In this document: positions 48,508-57,504 of the stretch, piece after piece
Layout: every line of letters starts with the position of its first letter
Position numbering within the stretch: position 1 is the first letter of the stretch
Origin: JAJRVM01 sp963700515
GTDB taxonomy: Bacteria; Planctomycetota; Planctomycetia; Pirellulales; Pirellulaceae
DNA length: 64,000 nucleotides
Assembly (NCBI GenBank): GCA_963700515.1
Contig: CAVOXY010000015.1
Span: 97,172 to 161,171, forward strand
Direction of reading: 5' to 3'
Notes under the pieces: generated by a model
Seen by the model: the letters and a program-made list of their open reading frames with translations, nothing else
What the model was told of the DNA's origin: nothing
The model's database searches: none
Program-made: the position numbers and the translations under genes

Positions 48508-50143
48508 TTAGGAAACACCTCGTCTTCCAAGACCTTTAAGACGTCCCGCGTGCTGCCACTCGACCACACGCTGCTGCGGATCAGGCAGACTGCGGATGTA
48601 GTCCCGCATCCACTCACGCTGCGATTCACGCCGAGCGGATTCGTCGGGGGTCAGTCCTCGCTGTTCGGTTGCTGTCCAGATCTGCCACTTGAGCATGTCG
48701 AATGAGGAACGAAACGAGAGATAGCAATCGGCACCGCGAAATCGTTCTTCCACGAACCTGGCTACAGCGTTCAGGATCTCCTGTCGGCGCTCGGCAGTAA
48801 GCGTCTGTTTGACGCGTTCGGTGAGATAGTCGCGCAGTTCGTTTCGCAATTCCTTCAGTTGGGGCGGTTTGACAAAGGGGAGTTGCTGATTGTGTAGAGT
48901 TTCTACGAAGCACCCTACTATCGGGTCGACATCTTCTGGAGTGGACGAGGGTGACTCAATCAGTGCAGGCGACACCGTGTTACCGTTCCGTTCCGCCTCG
49001 CGGCTGGGTAGACCAGCCGACAGCCCGACGGCCGACAGAAGCCAAGCCAGCATCAGCGAGCAGGCCACTACACCCGCCAGTTTCGAGTCGCCGGCGCCAC
49101 GTTGTTCGACGATCCGACGCACTCGTCCCAGCAGGGAGCCTGCGCAGAGCGCTCATCGCCAGCGAAGTGGTGGGACCTCGCAGCTCTTCCAACGCCAACA
49201 GTGCCCGGCCATACTCGATGCGGTTCCCCGTCACGGCCACGGCGATATCGTCACAACAGTTCTCTCGCTCGCACCGAATCAATCGCGACATCCACCAAAC
49301 TGCCGGGTGATAGAAGAAGAGCGTTTCGACGAGCGTCTGCAGCAAATTGATGAGGTAGTCGTAGCGGCGAATATGGGCCAATTCGTGGGCGAGAATCGCT
49401 TCCAGCTGAGCAATCGGCAGGCCACTGACAATACTCACGGGCAGCAGGATGACTGGCCGAAAGTAACCCGTGGCGACCGGTACCTTCACCAGAGTCGATT
49501 GCAGGACGTGTACCAATGGCCGCAAGTGCAGCTGCTCAGCTGTCCGCTCCAGGACTAGCTGAACGCCTTTCGGTACAGGTACTGTGCCGACCCTGCGCAG
49601 TCGCCGCAAAGTGTACCAGCCCACCACCGGACGCAACGCAAAGATCAACACGCCGATGCACCACACCGTTACGATCGTGTAGAGCCACGGCTGCAGCGCA
49701 GTCTGGAGAAATACCCAGGCCGTGGACAATGATGCTGGCGGCCTTCGCATCGACTCGGCTGATCCAGGCGGCCTCGCGGACTCACGCGTACTGGCCGGTT
49801 CCGATGCCACGAACGCCTGCTCTGCATTCTGCCGTGGCTCGTTTTCGTCAGACAATGACTCCATCGTTTTTTGCGACGAGGATAACGATCCGTTCTGTCG
49901 CAGTACATGGGAAGCATCAGAGACGAGTAGTCTTTGTGGCAGAGCGCACCACGTTACGACCGGTACTGAAATCAATCCGAGGAACAGGCAAGTCAGCGAG
50001 CAATAGCGCACGAAAGCCGAGCGTCGCTGCATGATTTGCATGAGCACCCCAGTGATCACAGCAAACATCGCGAATTGCCAACACGAGTGAATGATCACCC
50101 AACCCAAACGGTCGATCGACGCACCAGCGATGTGAAGTGCCAC
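48508..50143 (-). CDS. M56 (BlaR1/MecR1-like) membrane metallopeptidase (one frame break)
   Basis: About 545 residues. Four membrane helices (first near residues 15-60, last near 150-180) hold a cytoplasmic zinc peptidase: 'AILAHELAHIRRYDYLINLL' has the HExxH motif and 'CERENCCDDIAVAV' the third ligand region. After a slip near 49,125 the protein continues through 'RVRRIVEQRG', a last membrane helix ('LMLAWLLSAVGLSAG') and an extracytoplasmic helical tail ending in 'LPDPQQRVVEWQHAG'. BlaR1 relatives sense a signal outside and cleave their BlaI repressor inside. Its start lies 2 bases after the blaI-like stop, so they form one operon. It has no penicillin-binding sensor domain, so the signal is not a beta-lactam by sequence. 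Confidence 0.8.
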
Positions 50144-50145
50144 GG

Positions 50146-50535
50146 CTATTTCCCCTCTAATTGATCAAGCAGTCGGCGGACGTCATCAAGCTCATCCTTC
50201 GTCGCCTTTGTCGACGAAAGTGCCTGCAGCACGAGGCTCATGGCCGATCCGTCATACACCTTCTCGATCAAGTCACACAACATCCGCTTACCGGCTGATT
50301 TGCGCGTGAGCACTGGGCGGTAGATGTGCGGGGTGGCGATTTCGTCGCGCGTGAGCAACCCCTTCTCCAGCATGATCGAGAGCATTTTGACGGTCGTCGA
50401 GTAATTGGTGACTTTCTCCACCTGGAGTCGCTTGTGAATCTCGCGAACTGGGCTAGGGCCAAGTTCCCACAACACGCGCAGGATCTGCAGTTCCACTTCG
50501 GTGGGCTGAGGCAGTGATGAAGCAATGCGACGCAT
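50146..50535 (-). CDS. BlaI/MecI/CopY-family repressor
   Basis: 129 residues. The winged helix ('PTEVELQILRVLWELGPSPV', 'YSTTVKMLSIMLEKGLLTRD', 'YRPVLTRKSAGKRML') is followed by the dimerisation helices ('DELDDVRRLLDQLEGK'). The family binds dyads upstream of its own operon and is inactivated when the partner M56 protease cleaves it. The partner follows at 50,143. Two matching dyads lie 88-129 bases upstream (listed separately), which supports autorepression. All landmarks of the family are present and there is no frame problem. Confidence 0.9.
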   Translation of the reverse strand: MRRIASSLPQPTEVELQILRVLWELGPSPVREIHKRLQVEKVTNYSTTVKMLSIMLEKGLLTRDEIATPHIYRPVLTRKSAGKRMLCDLIEKVYDGSAMSLVLQALSSTKATKDELDDVRRLLDQLEGK

Positions 50536-50622
50536 GAGCTGATCTCCGGACCAATGTCAGGCAGATGGCGGCTGCGGACCACGCAGATAGGCGAATTGTG
50601 GCGGGCAGCAGCCATTGCTTAG

Positions 50623-50664
50623 TAGCGAAGGTGTTCGCTAGTAATTGTAGCGAAGCATTTCGCT
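50623..50664. promoter_or_regulatory. Two tandem dyads, candidate BlaI-type operators
   Basis: tagcgaa-ggtg-ttcgcta (50,623-50,640) and tagcgaa-gcat-ttcgct (50,648-50,664): the same half-site, the same 4-base spacer, and centres 25 bases apart, i.e. about two and a half helical turns. They lie upstream of the reverse-strand repressor gene (start 50,535). The arrangement is what a dimeric winged-helix repressor such as BlaI would bind. A divergent promoter toward the PilZ gene could also be controlled. Confidence 0.6.
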
Positions 50665-51072
50665 TTGGCAAGCGCTCTCGGCTGGGAATTGGTCGGAGAG
50701 TCGTCTGTGTTACCTGTCGGCCATTCCGGTGGCCCACCACGCATCGGCGACCATGCAGGCTCTAGGGGGCCGCACTCGGGGACGGTGGATCTGGTGCGCA
50801 AGAGACGATTCTGCCAAGTGGAACGGTCGTACTACCCAGGGCTGCCGTGGCACACGCCGTGGAGACCGGCTCGCCCGGGGGCAGATGCCCGCCTGTCGTT
50901 TGACCCGGTCGACGGACAAGGTATGGTTTCTGGTGGGTGGTTGGCGTACACCCCGACTAGCGTTATCTCTGGGGGCGAGGTGTTTTGGGCCTGCTCGCCG
51001 CCGGCGGGGCGTTCGCGATCGGGCCCGCGTTGCGCGATGGGATCCTGGGAACCTTTTGGGAACCGATGTTCG
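50665..51072. other. Intergenic stretch before the PilZ gene
   Basis: About 400 bases open in one forward frame that runs into the PilZ gene, but this part has no start with a ribosome site and a poor composition. I see no domain and regard it as untranslated leader or spacer. Confidence 0.35.
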
Positions 51073-51495
51073 ATGAAAGAGAACCGAGCGACACCGCGAT
51101 ACGCTTTCGGAGTCGAGCAACGTGTGGCCCCTCTCACGGCAGGTGAAACACCGACGCTCGACGCCTGCCTGCGTGTCCGTTTCGCGGACATTTCTCGCCA
51201 TGGTTTCGCCTTCTACCAAGAGACCAGGCCGCATTCTGAGGAGTTGTTTGTTGTACTGGGGTTACCTCCCGATCTCATCTATTTGACGGCGCAGATCGTT
51301 CACGCGGAACTCATCGAAATCTGTGGTGGTCTGGCGTTTCGTGTAGGTTGCCGATTCACGGGCTGGGCCCGATGCTGCGAAGTGACAGGCCATATCGTGC
51401 GCGATGCGGACCCTGATCCGCAATTTGAGTTTCTTCCCGCTGAAACCGAGGGCCAGCCCGCGTCTGGTTTCATGCTGGCTGAAAGTGAAGGGTGA
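51073..51495 (+). CDS. PilZ-domain protein
   Basis: 140 residues from the ATG at 51073. The PilZ pattern is visible: an N-terminal 'RATPRYAF' (the Arg-x3-Arg loop that grips cyclic di-GMP) and 'FADISRHGFAFY' (Asp-x-Ser-x2-Gly), followed by beta strands ('LTAQIVHAELIEICGGLAFR', 'VGCRFTG'). It is a single-domain cytoplasmic c-di-GMP receptor, possibly controlling motility, adhesion or secretion. No ribosome site is strong; a longer open frame upstream is not convincing. Confidence 0.65.
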   Translation: MKENRATPRYAFGVEQRVAPLTAGETPTLDACLRVRFADISRHGFAFYQETRPHSEELFVVLGLPPDLIYLTAQIVHAELIEICGGLAFRVGCRFTGWARCCEVTGHIVRDADPDPQFEFLPAETEGQPASGFMLAESEG

Positions 51496-51581
51496 GCAGG
51501 TCAGCGTCATCTTGTGCTGAGTCAATCTCTGTCGCCACAGAATCTGTGGTGCGCGATCGCATATGAAGTGGCGGTGTCTTA

Positions 51582-52584
51582 CTAAAGAAATCGCGCAATC
51601 ACGCCGGGAAGTTCCTGGAAGTGGAAGAGCCGATGGTAATCGAGCAGACCGGCCAGTGCGCGAGAGAACTCGCTGGCCCTGTTCTTCCAGGATGGCGATC
51701 GGGTTGAGCCCACCGATGACGATGGAGCCGATGCGGCCGTGGCTGGGCTGCACGTCCAGTATGGACTGGCCTGGCCGCCCGATCGTCATGAAGCCACCCA
51801 GGCCGACGGTCGCCAGTCGATCGGCGAGGTTCACGACGAGGTCGCGACTGTCTTCCGGCATTTCACGAAAGCTGGCGCCGATCAGTCCATTGCCGTTGGA
51901 GATCGCTCCACTGTAATTCGTCATGCCGCCGCGAATGAACACCTCCAAGGGATCGATGCTCGTGCCGTCGTAGTGAATGATCTCGACGAATCGTGTGGCC
52001 TGCCCGTTGCGCAGTTCCAGCAATCCTCCGAAACGAGAGGCCGTGGGAATGCCATGTTTGAGCATCACGCCGTTCAAGGTGATGGAGCAGACGGTGCAGA
52101 GGCCGATGCGATCCTTGGGTATCGTCAGTTCCCCCAGAGACTCGCCAGGCGATAGCACGGCAACACGGTCCCCCATGGCAAACCCCTTGTCGAACACGCT
52201 GCAGACCTCGTCGATACAAGCTGACAGCAAGCGGGGCTGCACTACGGAAGTGTTGACGACGACCAGTCCGGTGCGCGTGGCGAGGTCGAACGACATGCGA
52301 TACGTCATTTGATCGATGCGTGCCGACAGATAGCCCACGCGCTGGATGGTCTGGGCGGCCCGCAATTCGCTCACACCTTGCTCGGTGATCAAGCGTCCGC
52401 GCCGTCCTTGCGAGGCGGTCAGCCCGTCGGCATCCAGTTCGCCGAGATACAGGCGGACGGTGCGTTGATTGAGCCGATAGCCGGCGGCGGCGAGCATTTC
52501 CGCCACCTGCCGGGAGTTGGTCGGGCCCGGCGTGCATTCCAGCACGCGGAGGATCGCGATGCGGTTTCTTTCACGTTTGTCCAC
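51582..52584 (-). CDS. NrpR-type (DUF128) transcriptional regulator (one frame break)
   Basis: About 334 residues. Residues 1-75 form a winged helix ('AILRVLECTPGPTNSRQVAE', 'RLNQRTVRLYLGELDADGL'). The rest is one NrpR regulatory domain ('LCTVCSITLNGVMLKHGIPT', 'FGGLLELRNGQATRFVEIIH', 'GSIVIGGLNPIAILEEQG'). Archaeal NrpR represses nitrogen-assimilation genes and is released by 2-oxoglutarate; bacterial copies usually have one such domain. After a slip near 51,668 the true C-terminus reads 'EFSRALAGLLDYHRLFHFQE' and stops at 51,582; the unshifted frame to 51,262 is artefactual. It is transcribed divergently from a glutamate-synthase-like gene with shared half-sites between. Confidence 0.8.
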
Positions 52585-52628
52585 GGGCCAGGGTTCTCCC
52601 CGGAGATTGGCAAGTTGTCGCTTCTTGT

Positions 52629-52774
52629 TTGCCGTAAACGGTCATAATACGGCAATTTATTTCTGTTTGACAGACATGAATTGCCGTTATGCGTGACTTT
52701 TTCGATTGGGTTGTCCAATCGCTTTCCCGGGAGGGGGAGGACGCTATCTTGCGTATTGTGGCAGAATACGGCAG
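52629..52774. promoter_or_regulatory. Repeated TTGCCGTA/TACGGCAA half-sites in the nrpR-like/gltB-like divergent region
   Basis: ttgccgta (52,629-52,636), tacggcaa (52,648-52,655), aattgccgt (52,679-52,687) and tacggca (52,767-52,773) lie in the 304-base space between two divergent genes. The first two form an 8-base inverted repeat with an 11-base spacer. The second and third form a 9-base inverted repeat (acggcaatt/aattgccgt) with a 21-base spacer. They are good candidates for the operator of the NrpR-type regulator. The motif differs from the archaeal NrpR consensus as I know it. Confidence 0.55.
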
Positions 52775-52888
52775 CATATCAACGGATTTTGTTTATCGTC
52801 GCGGCCAGAATGCTTATAGTACCGGTCGCATGTTGCGGCAATTCATTGCCAGATATTAATCCGTTAACAGCCAGAGAAGGAGTTTTCG

Positions 52889-54529
52889 ATGATTGCGGCT
52901 CCGAAACAAAACGATGCCCTGGGGACTTCGAATCGCGGCAATCCCTGCGAATCAGGATTGTGCACCTTGTGTTCCTCCGACTGCAAAGGCAAGTGCGAGA
53001 CGTGGCTCTCGTCGCTGCTGGGTCGCAAGCTCCTCTACCCCCGCAATTTCGGCAATATTACGTCCGGCTCGGCCAACATTCTGGCCGAGGGCGTCGGATA
53101 CCACGCGCTGCGTATTCAAGGCTATGCCTATGGCTCCACCGGGCTCGCCGCCCAGCTGACGAAGGATCCGGACGATTGCATCTTTCCCAATGTCAATCTG
53201 GAAACGGCTTTTGGCAGCACCACCCAAACGCGGTGCCGCGTGCCGATCATGACCGGCGCGTTGGGGTCGACGTTTATTGCGGCCAAATACTGGAATTCGT
53301 TTGCGGTGGGAGCCGCGTTGTGTGGATTTCCGATTGTGATTGGTGAGAACGTGGTGGGCATCGACAAGGAGGCGGTGATCAAGAACGGGAAGGCGATATC
53401 GGCCCCGGAACTGGACCGGCGCATCGACATCTTCTTGCGCTACTACGACGGCTATGGTGCGATCATCGTGCAGATGAATGTGGAGGACACCCGCAACGGC
53501 GTGGCCGAGTACTTGATCGACAAATATGGCGACAAGGTCATTATCGAGTTGAAATGGGGGCAAGGGGCCAAGGACATTGGCGGAGAGATTCAGGTCAGTG
53601 ACATCGAGTATGCTCGATTCCTGCAGTCGCGCGGCTACGTCGTCGATCCCAACCCATCCGATCCGACGGTGCAGAAGGCTTATAAGAACCGCGCCATCAC
53701 CAGCTTCGCTCGACACAGCCGACTCGGGAGCACCGACCTGGATAGTGTCGACCAGGTGCGGGAATCCTTTATGGCGGAGGTGGCTCGGTTGCGACAGCTC
53801 GGCTTCCAACGAATCTCGCTCAAGACCGGCTCGTATGGAATGGAAGCTCTGGCGATGGCCATTCGTTACTCGGCCGATGCCAAGTTGGACCTGCTGACGA
53901 TCGACGGTTCCGGAGGAGGGACCGGTATGAGTCCTTGGAACATGATGGACCACTGGGGTGTCCCGTCACTTCCGCTGCACGCCCGGACTTACGACTACTG
54001 CCAGCTGCTGGCCGATCGCGGGATCACGCCCCCCGACATATCCCTGGCGGGCGGATTCGCGCGCGAGGACCACATCTTCAAAGCCATGGCGCTGTGTGCC
54101 CCGTACTGCAAGCTGGTGTGCATGGGTCGAGCGCCGATGATACCGGGGTTCTTGGGGAGCAATATTGAAGGGGTGTTCAAGCCGGAGAATCGCGCGGCAC
54201 TGTCCGGTCATTGGGAAGATCTGCCGGTCTCGGTGACGAACGTGGGTACCTATCCCGAAGAAATTTTCGCCGGCTGGGAATCGGTGCGCGACAAGGTGGG
54301 CGACGACGAGATGGCGAACATCCCGTTCGGCGCAATCGCCATGTATGGCTATGTCGATAAACTGGGCTGCGGATTGCAGCAGTTCATGGCTGGCGCCCGC
54401 AAGTTTAAGCTCGGCGAGATCGCACGTGCCGACCTGATGGCCGCCAATCACGAGACCGCCCAGGTCACCGGCATCCCGTACATGACGGACGCCCAGCACG
54501 ATCGAGCCTTGACCATTTTGCAGCAATGA
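52889..54529 (+). CDS. FMN-binding glutamate-synthase-family protein
   Basis: 546 uninterrupted residues from the ATG at 52889 (aaggag upstream). It matches the central/FMN and synthase part of GltB, as in archaeal-type split glutamate synthases: 'ITSGSANILAEGVGYHALRI', 'IIELKWGQGAKDIGGEIQ', 'DLLTIDGSGGGTGMSPWNMM', 'DISLAGGFAREDHIFKAMAL' and 'VCMGRAPMIPGFLGSNIEG'. No glutaminase domain is present, so ammonia must come from a partner or it is a paralogue with another amine acceptor. An unusual N-terminal cluster of cysteines (C20, C25, C28, C32, C36) could hold an Fe-S centre. Next to an NrpR-type regulator, a nitrogen-assimilation role is likely. Confidence 0.85.
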   Translation: MIAAPKQNDALGTSNRGNPCESGLCTLCSSDCKGKCETWLSSLLGRKLLYPRNFGNITSGSANILAEGVGYHALRIQGYAYGSTGLAAQLTKDPDDCIFPNVNLETAFGSTTQTRCRVPIMTGALGSTFIAAKYWNSFAVGAALCGFPIVIGENVVGIDKEAVIKNGKAISAPELDRRIDIFLRYYDGYGAIIVQMNVEDTRNGVAEYLIDKYGDKVIIELKWGQGAKDIGGEIQVSDIEYARFLQSRGYVVDPNPSDPTVQKAYKNRAITSFARHSRLGSTDLDSVDQVRESFMAEVARLRQLGFQRISLKTGSYGMEALAMAIRYSADAKLDLLTIDGSGGGTGMSPWNMMDHWGVPSLPLHARTYDYCQLLADRGITPPDISLAGGFAREDHIFKAMALCAPYCKLVCMGRAPMIPGFLGSNIEGVFKPENRAALSGHWEDLPVSVTNVGTYPEEIFAGWESVRDKVGDDEMANIPFGAIAMYGYVDKLGCGLQQFMAGARKFKLGEIARADLMAANHETAQVTGIPYMTDAQHDRALTILQQ

Positions 54530-54577
54530 GCGCAACAGCTCACCGCGCTGTGACGACTGCGTCACAGACTGCAGCTT

Positions 54578-54601
54578 GGCCCGGTTCAGGAGAACCGGGC
54601 C
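54578..54601. terminator. Bidirectional terminator hairpin
   Basis: ggcccggttc-agga-gaaccgggcc is a perfect 10-base stem with a 4-base loop, placed exactly between two converging genes (stops at 54,529 and 54,608). It has no T-run on either side, but position and stability make it the obvious stop signal for both. Confidence 0.75.
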
Positions 54602-54607
54602 AGCAGC

Positions 54608-55420
54608 TTAATACGGCCAGAAGAACCAGTTGGTCGGTGGTAGATAGCTGGCGGCTGGCGGGTCGACGTAGTAGGTCTCGGTGGGACTCGTGTAAAGCGG
54701 GACCGTCGGCTGCGTGTAGACCGGACGGTATGCGGTAACCGTTGTCTCGGTCTCCGGCACGATATCGATCTTCTGCTTGTAATCGGGAGCGGTCACGGTC
54801 CAGTTGGTGAGCCGTTGTCCCGGCAACTGGGCGGTCACCGTTCCCACAGGGACCTTCAGCGTCAGGGAGTCTCCGGCAGGAATGCCGTATTCGGTTTGAT
54901 TTACCTGGATCCGCTGAAAACTCTGCATGCGATTCTGAACGATGATCTCGCCTTGCCGATCTAAAGAATCATTCACGGCCTTCCGCACGTCCTGGCGGAA
55001 TTCTTCACTCTTCGCCATGTTGGCACTTAATCGCAGCACATCGTTGCCGCTGCTGTCTTTTGCCGGCGATGGAGTCGAGTATCTGTTGCTGCTGCGCCAA
55101 CTGCTCCTGCTGCATTTTGGTCAGTTGATCCATGCGATCCAACAGATCGCGCTGTTTCTCGATTTCATCGTTGATGACGCCCGTCAGTCGCGTGATGCCC
55201 GCCGCGTTCGTCGTGGTTGCTGCCGTGTTCTTCGTCACCTGTGTCGGCCAGTTTCGTCAGATTCTCGGAGGTCGCCTTCAGCTTCGTCCGCAGATTCTTG
55301 AACTTCCTGCGCCAGTTGCTCGGTGGTCTTCGGCTCGGCGGTCTTCGCCTTCTCTTGGGCCGCCACGGCCAGCGGCGTCAACAGCACCAGCAAACACATT
55401 CCCATGCTTCGCAACAACAT
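54608..55420 (-). CDS. Exported coiled-coil protein with Pro/Tyr-rich end (two frame breaks)
   Basis: About 270 residues joined across slips near 55,240 and 55,060. The start at ATG 55420 has gggag upstream. A signal peptide ('MCLLVLLTPLAVAAQEKAKT') is followed by an acidic helix, then a Gln-rich coiled coil ('DLLDRMDQLTKMQQEQLAQQ') and a region 'AVNDSLDRQGEIIVQNRMQS'. A small beta domain ('YGIPAGDSLTLKVPVGTVTA') and a Tyr/Pro-rich end ('PLYTSPTETYYVDPPAASYL') close it. It is a structural or surface protein; I do not recognise a family. It ends head-on against the gltB-like gene across the shared hairpin. Confidence 0.6.
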
Positions 55421-55677
55421 TTTGGTAACTCCCAAGTGAGCGGTGTAGATCCCCAACTCCATGGGTGTAGTGCCATCCATCGTTTGATTTGCCCGATACG
55501 CCCTCAGTCTAGCCACCACGCCGGCAGATTCAACTCTTCCCCAACGGAATGTGTTGGGCAATCGCCAAAGCGCGAAGCTGGGATGACGGGGTAAGAGCCT
55601 TGAGGTGTGAGGCTTGAGTCTTGAGGGATGCGGTCCCGGCTTGTGCGGTCCCGTTTCGACCTGCCAGCTGCCGAAGC

Positions 55678-56052
55678 CTAGGCCTTGAAGCGGTATCCAA
55701 TGTAGGGGACTGTCTGGATGTAGTCACCAAAGAAACCGAGAGCGTTGCGCAGACGCATGATATGCCGGTCGAGCGTCTCTTCCGCGACCCTTTGACGGGA
55801 CGTGCTGACGGCCTCGGCCAGACGGCGCCGCGAGTAGGCTCGATAGGGCCGAGCAGCCAGAAAACTCAAGAGCCGAAAGGCGATCGGATCCAGGCGGATC
55901 GTTTCGCGGCCCAGCTTCCTCTCGTAGGAGTAGCGGGAACTACGGCACTGGTCCTGCTCCTCGCCGTGCTGGCGCCGGACCCACCGCTGGCGGAGCACGA
56001 ATTCCGCGCAGGCAATGTCATGACTCTCGCACGATCGATCGTCATTCATCAT
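55678..56052 (-). CDS. Stand-alone OmpR/PhoB-type winged-helix regulator
   Basis: 124 residues; ATG 56052 with ggaggaagacc upstream. Only the effector domain of a response regulator is present: 'IRLDPIAFRLLSFLAARPYR', 'YSRRRLAEAVSTSRQRVAEE', 'TLDRHIMRLRNALGFFGDYI' and 'QTVPYIGYRFKA', i.e. the complete alpha-loop-alpha plus wing. The usual receiver domain of about 120 residues is replaced by about 45 basic residues. It binds DNA but cannot be phosphorylated in the normal way, so it may be a constitutive or partner-controlled regulator. It lies downstream of the metallopeptidase with repeat R2 between. Confidence 0.7.
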   Translation of the reverse strand: MMNDDRSCESHDIACAEFVLRQRWVRRQHGEEQDQCRSSRYSYERKLGRETIRLDPIAFRLLSFLAARPYRAYSRRRLAEAVSTSRQRVAEETLDRHIMRLRNALGFFGDYIQTVPYIGYRFKA

Positions 56053-56176
56053 GGTCTTCCTCCACCCCCAGTATACGCAGGCGCACCCCTGCGGTGAAGG
56101 TGATGGTCCGCCGGCCGAGATGCCGCCGGAGAGCTGGCATCAAACTGCCACTGGTGGCGGCAAATGGCGAGAAATA

Positions 56177-56290
56177 CATTTGGGACCTCAGGATTGCTGC
56201 TGGCTAGACGTAGACGCGCGACCATGTTCAAGGCAGCAACGTGCGAACACCCGAGTCGTAAGCGGGCGGGCACTTTCCTTTCCCCCTTGG
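56177..56290 (-). repeat. Dispersed repeat R2, second copy
   Basis: Read on the reverse strand, this matches 14,817-14,930 over about 110 bases: 'gtgcccgcc', then 'cacgttgctgccttgaacat' against 'catgttgctgccttgaatat', then 'ggtcgcgcgtctacgtctag' against 'ggttgcgcgtccacgtttag', ending 'atcctgag'/'accctgag'. It sits directly behind the real stop of the metallopeptidase gene. The apparent 100-residue protein extension through it is an artefact of a lost base. Confidence 0.65.
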
Positions 56291-56328
56291 CACACGGCGA
56301 TGGCAAGCAAGTCCGCCTTGGTGTCACA

Positions 56329-57092
56329 TCACTGTGCCAGCCAGCGCTGCCATTCGCTTGCAGCTGATTCACATCGCGGATGCCATAGAATTTCTGCAGG
56401 GCCGCATCCCAACCGGCCTTGTTGCCATGCTGGCCGAACTCCAACAGCATCTGTTTGTCGGCGTTACGCGCCAGCAGGAAATCGATGAGAGATGCCGCAA
56501 CCGCATACGCTTGTTTATCGCGGGCGGCTATGTTGGGGGCGGTCAAGAGACTGTCGAGTGCTGGCCAGTTCTGCGTCTGCAAGATCCAGGCAATCTGCTG
56601 CTGACGCGCATCCTGCCGATCGCTGTCGTCGTACCGGCTCGCGATCCCTTCTTCTACCCACGCCGGCAAGCGGTTGGGATGCGGGAAACGGGTCGCCAGC
56701 ACGACATGTGCCATTTCATGAGCCAACGTGCCTCCCAGAGCGCGTTCGGGTGAGGTGGACATGTAGAGCGTATGATAACGGCGACGCGGATCGTCCTTGG
56801 CCCAGGTCAATCCAGCATCCCGTTGGGTATTGATCGACACGTTCACGGTGGTTTGTCCCACGCCTGGCGGTAGCTTCTGTCCCAGCCATTCTTGGGCGAT
56901 CACACTACGCCACTGCTCGGCATTCTTCAGCACTTCTTCGGCATACTGCGTCGCCTCGCCAGCCGAAGGCCAGTCCGGTGTGAGCACGGTGAAATTGTCG
57001 CTCATGGCAAAGCCCGCTGCGTGAAGGCGGGTGTGGGGGACGAGCAGGACCAGCAAGAACAGAATGAACAAAATGGGTCGTGGCGCCTTCAT
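56329..57092 (-). CDS. Exported gluzincin-like metallopeptidase (one frame break)
   Basis: About 254 residues. A signal peptide (start 57092, 'ILFILFLLVLLVPHTRLHAA') is followed by 'NFTVLTPDWPSAGEATQYAE' and a peptidase MA-like core. 'GGTLAHEMAHVVLATRF' carries the HExxH zinc motif, and 'LPAWVEEGIASRYDDS' downstream gives the glutamate ligand. The end reads '..GIRDVNQLQANWQRWLAQ' and stops at 56,329 if one base is restored near 56,350; otherwise the frame runs on through repeat R2 to 56,049 with unnatural sequence. Probably a periplasmic zinc peptidase with an unknown substrate. Confidence 0.7.
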
Positions 57093-57504
57093 GGCATCCC
57101 TCCTTGGCCGTTGGTTGGAATCCTTGCCTGAGCGTGCCGTCTGGTTGCTGCGGATCGTGGTGCGATCTCCTCTCCGTCTGCCGCCACGACGGAAAGATCA
57201 GCAGCAGATCAGCACGCTTGCTTGTGCGGGGTCGCCCGTTTTACCACACCCAGCCCACAGCTCAAATGGCAAAACCGAGCAACTGCTGAGCATGTGAGGA
57301 GTGAGGCTTGAGGAGTGAGGAGTTGAAGGTTCGTGCGTCTGTGGGGTCTCGCTTGGGTTGACTCACTTAGGCAGCGGAAGTGATTAGAGATTGCGGAGTG
57401 CGGTATGCGGAGTGTCGTTGCGAAATGGAAGCGACTGAGCAAGGGATGCACGGCCGTGGATTCCCAGTGTCGGCGGATGTTCTGGTACGACGATCAAGTG
57501 GCAC
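57093..57504. other. Intergenic stretch with low-complexity gaggagtg motifs
   Basis: No gene. Short imperfect repeats (gtgaggagtgaggcttgagg around 57,294-57,325) resemble a similar stretch near 55,590-55,625. The promoter of the metallopeptidase gene must lie in the first 150 bases. Confidence 0.35.

Noticed and set aside
48508..50535. Beta-lactam resistance regulation (BlaR1/BlaI with beta-lactamase)
   Set aside because: The M56 protein lacks a penicillin-binding sensor domain and no beta-lactamase is nearby. BlaI/M56 pairs in planctomycetes control other, mostly unknown targets.
50665..51072. N-terminal extension of the PilZ protein
   Set aside because: The frame is open, but the composition is unnatural and it overlaps the operator region; the PilZ motif begins right after the ATG at 51,073.
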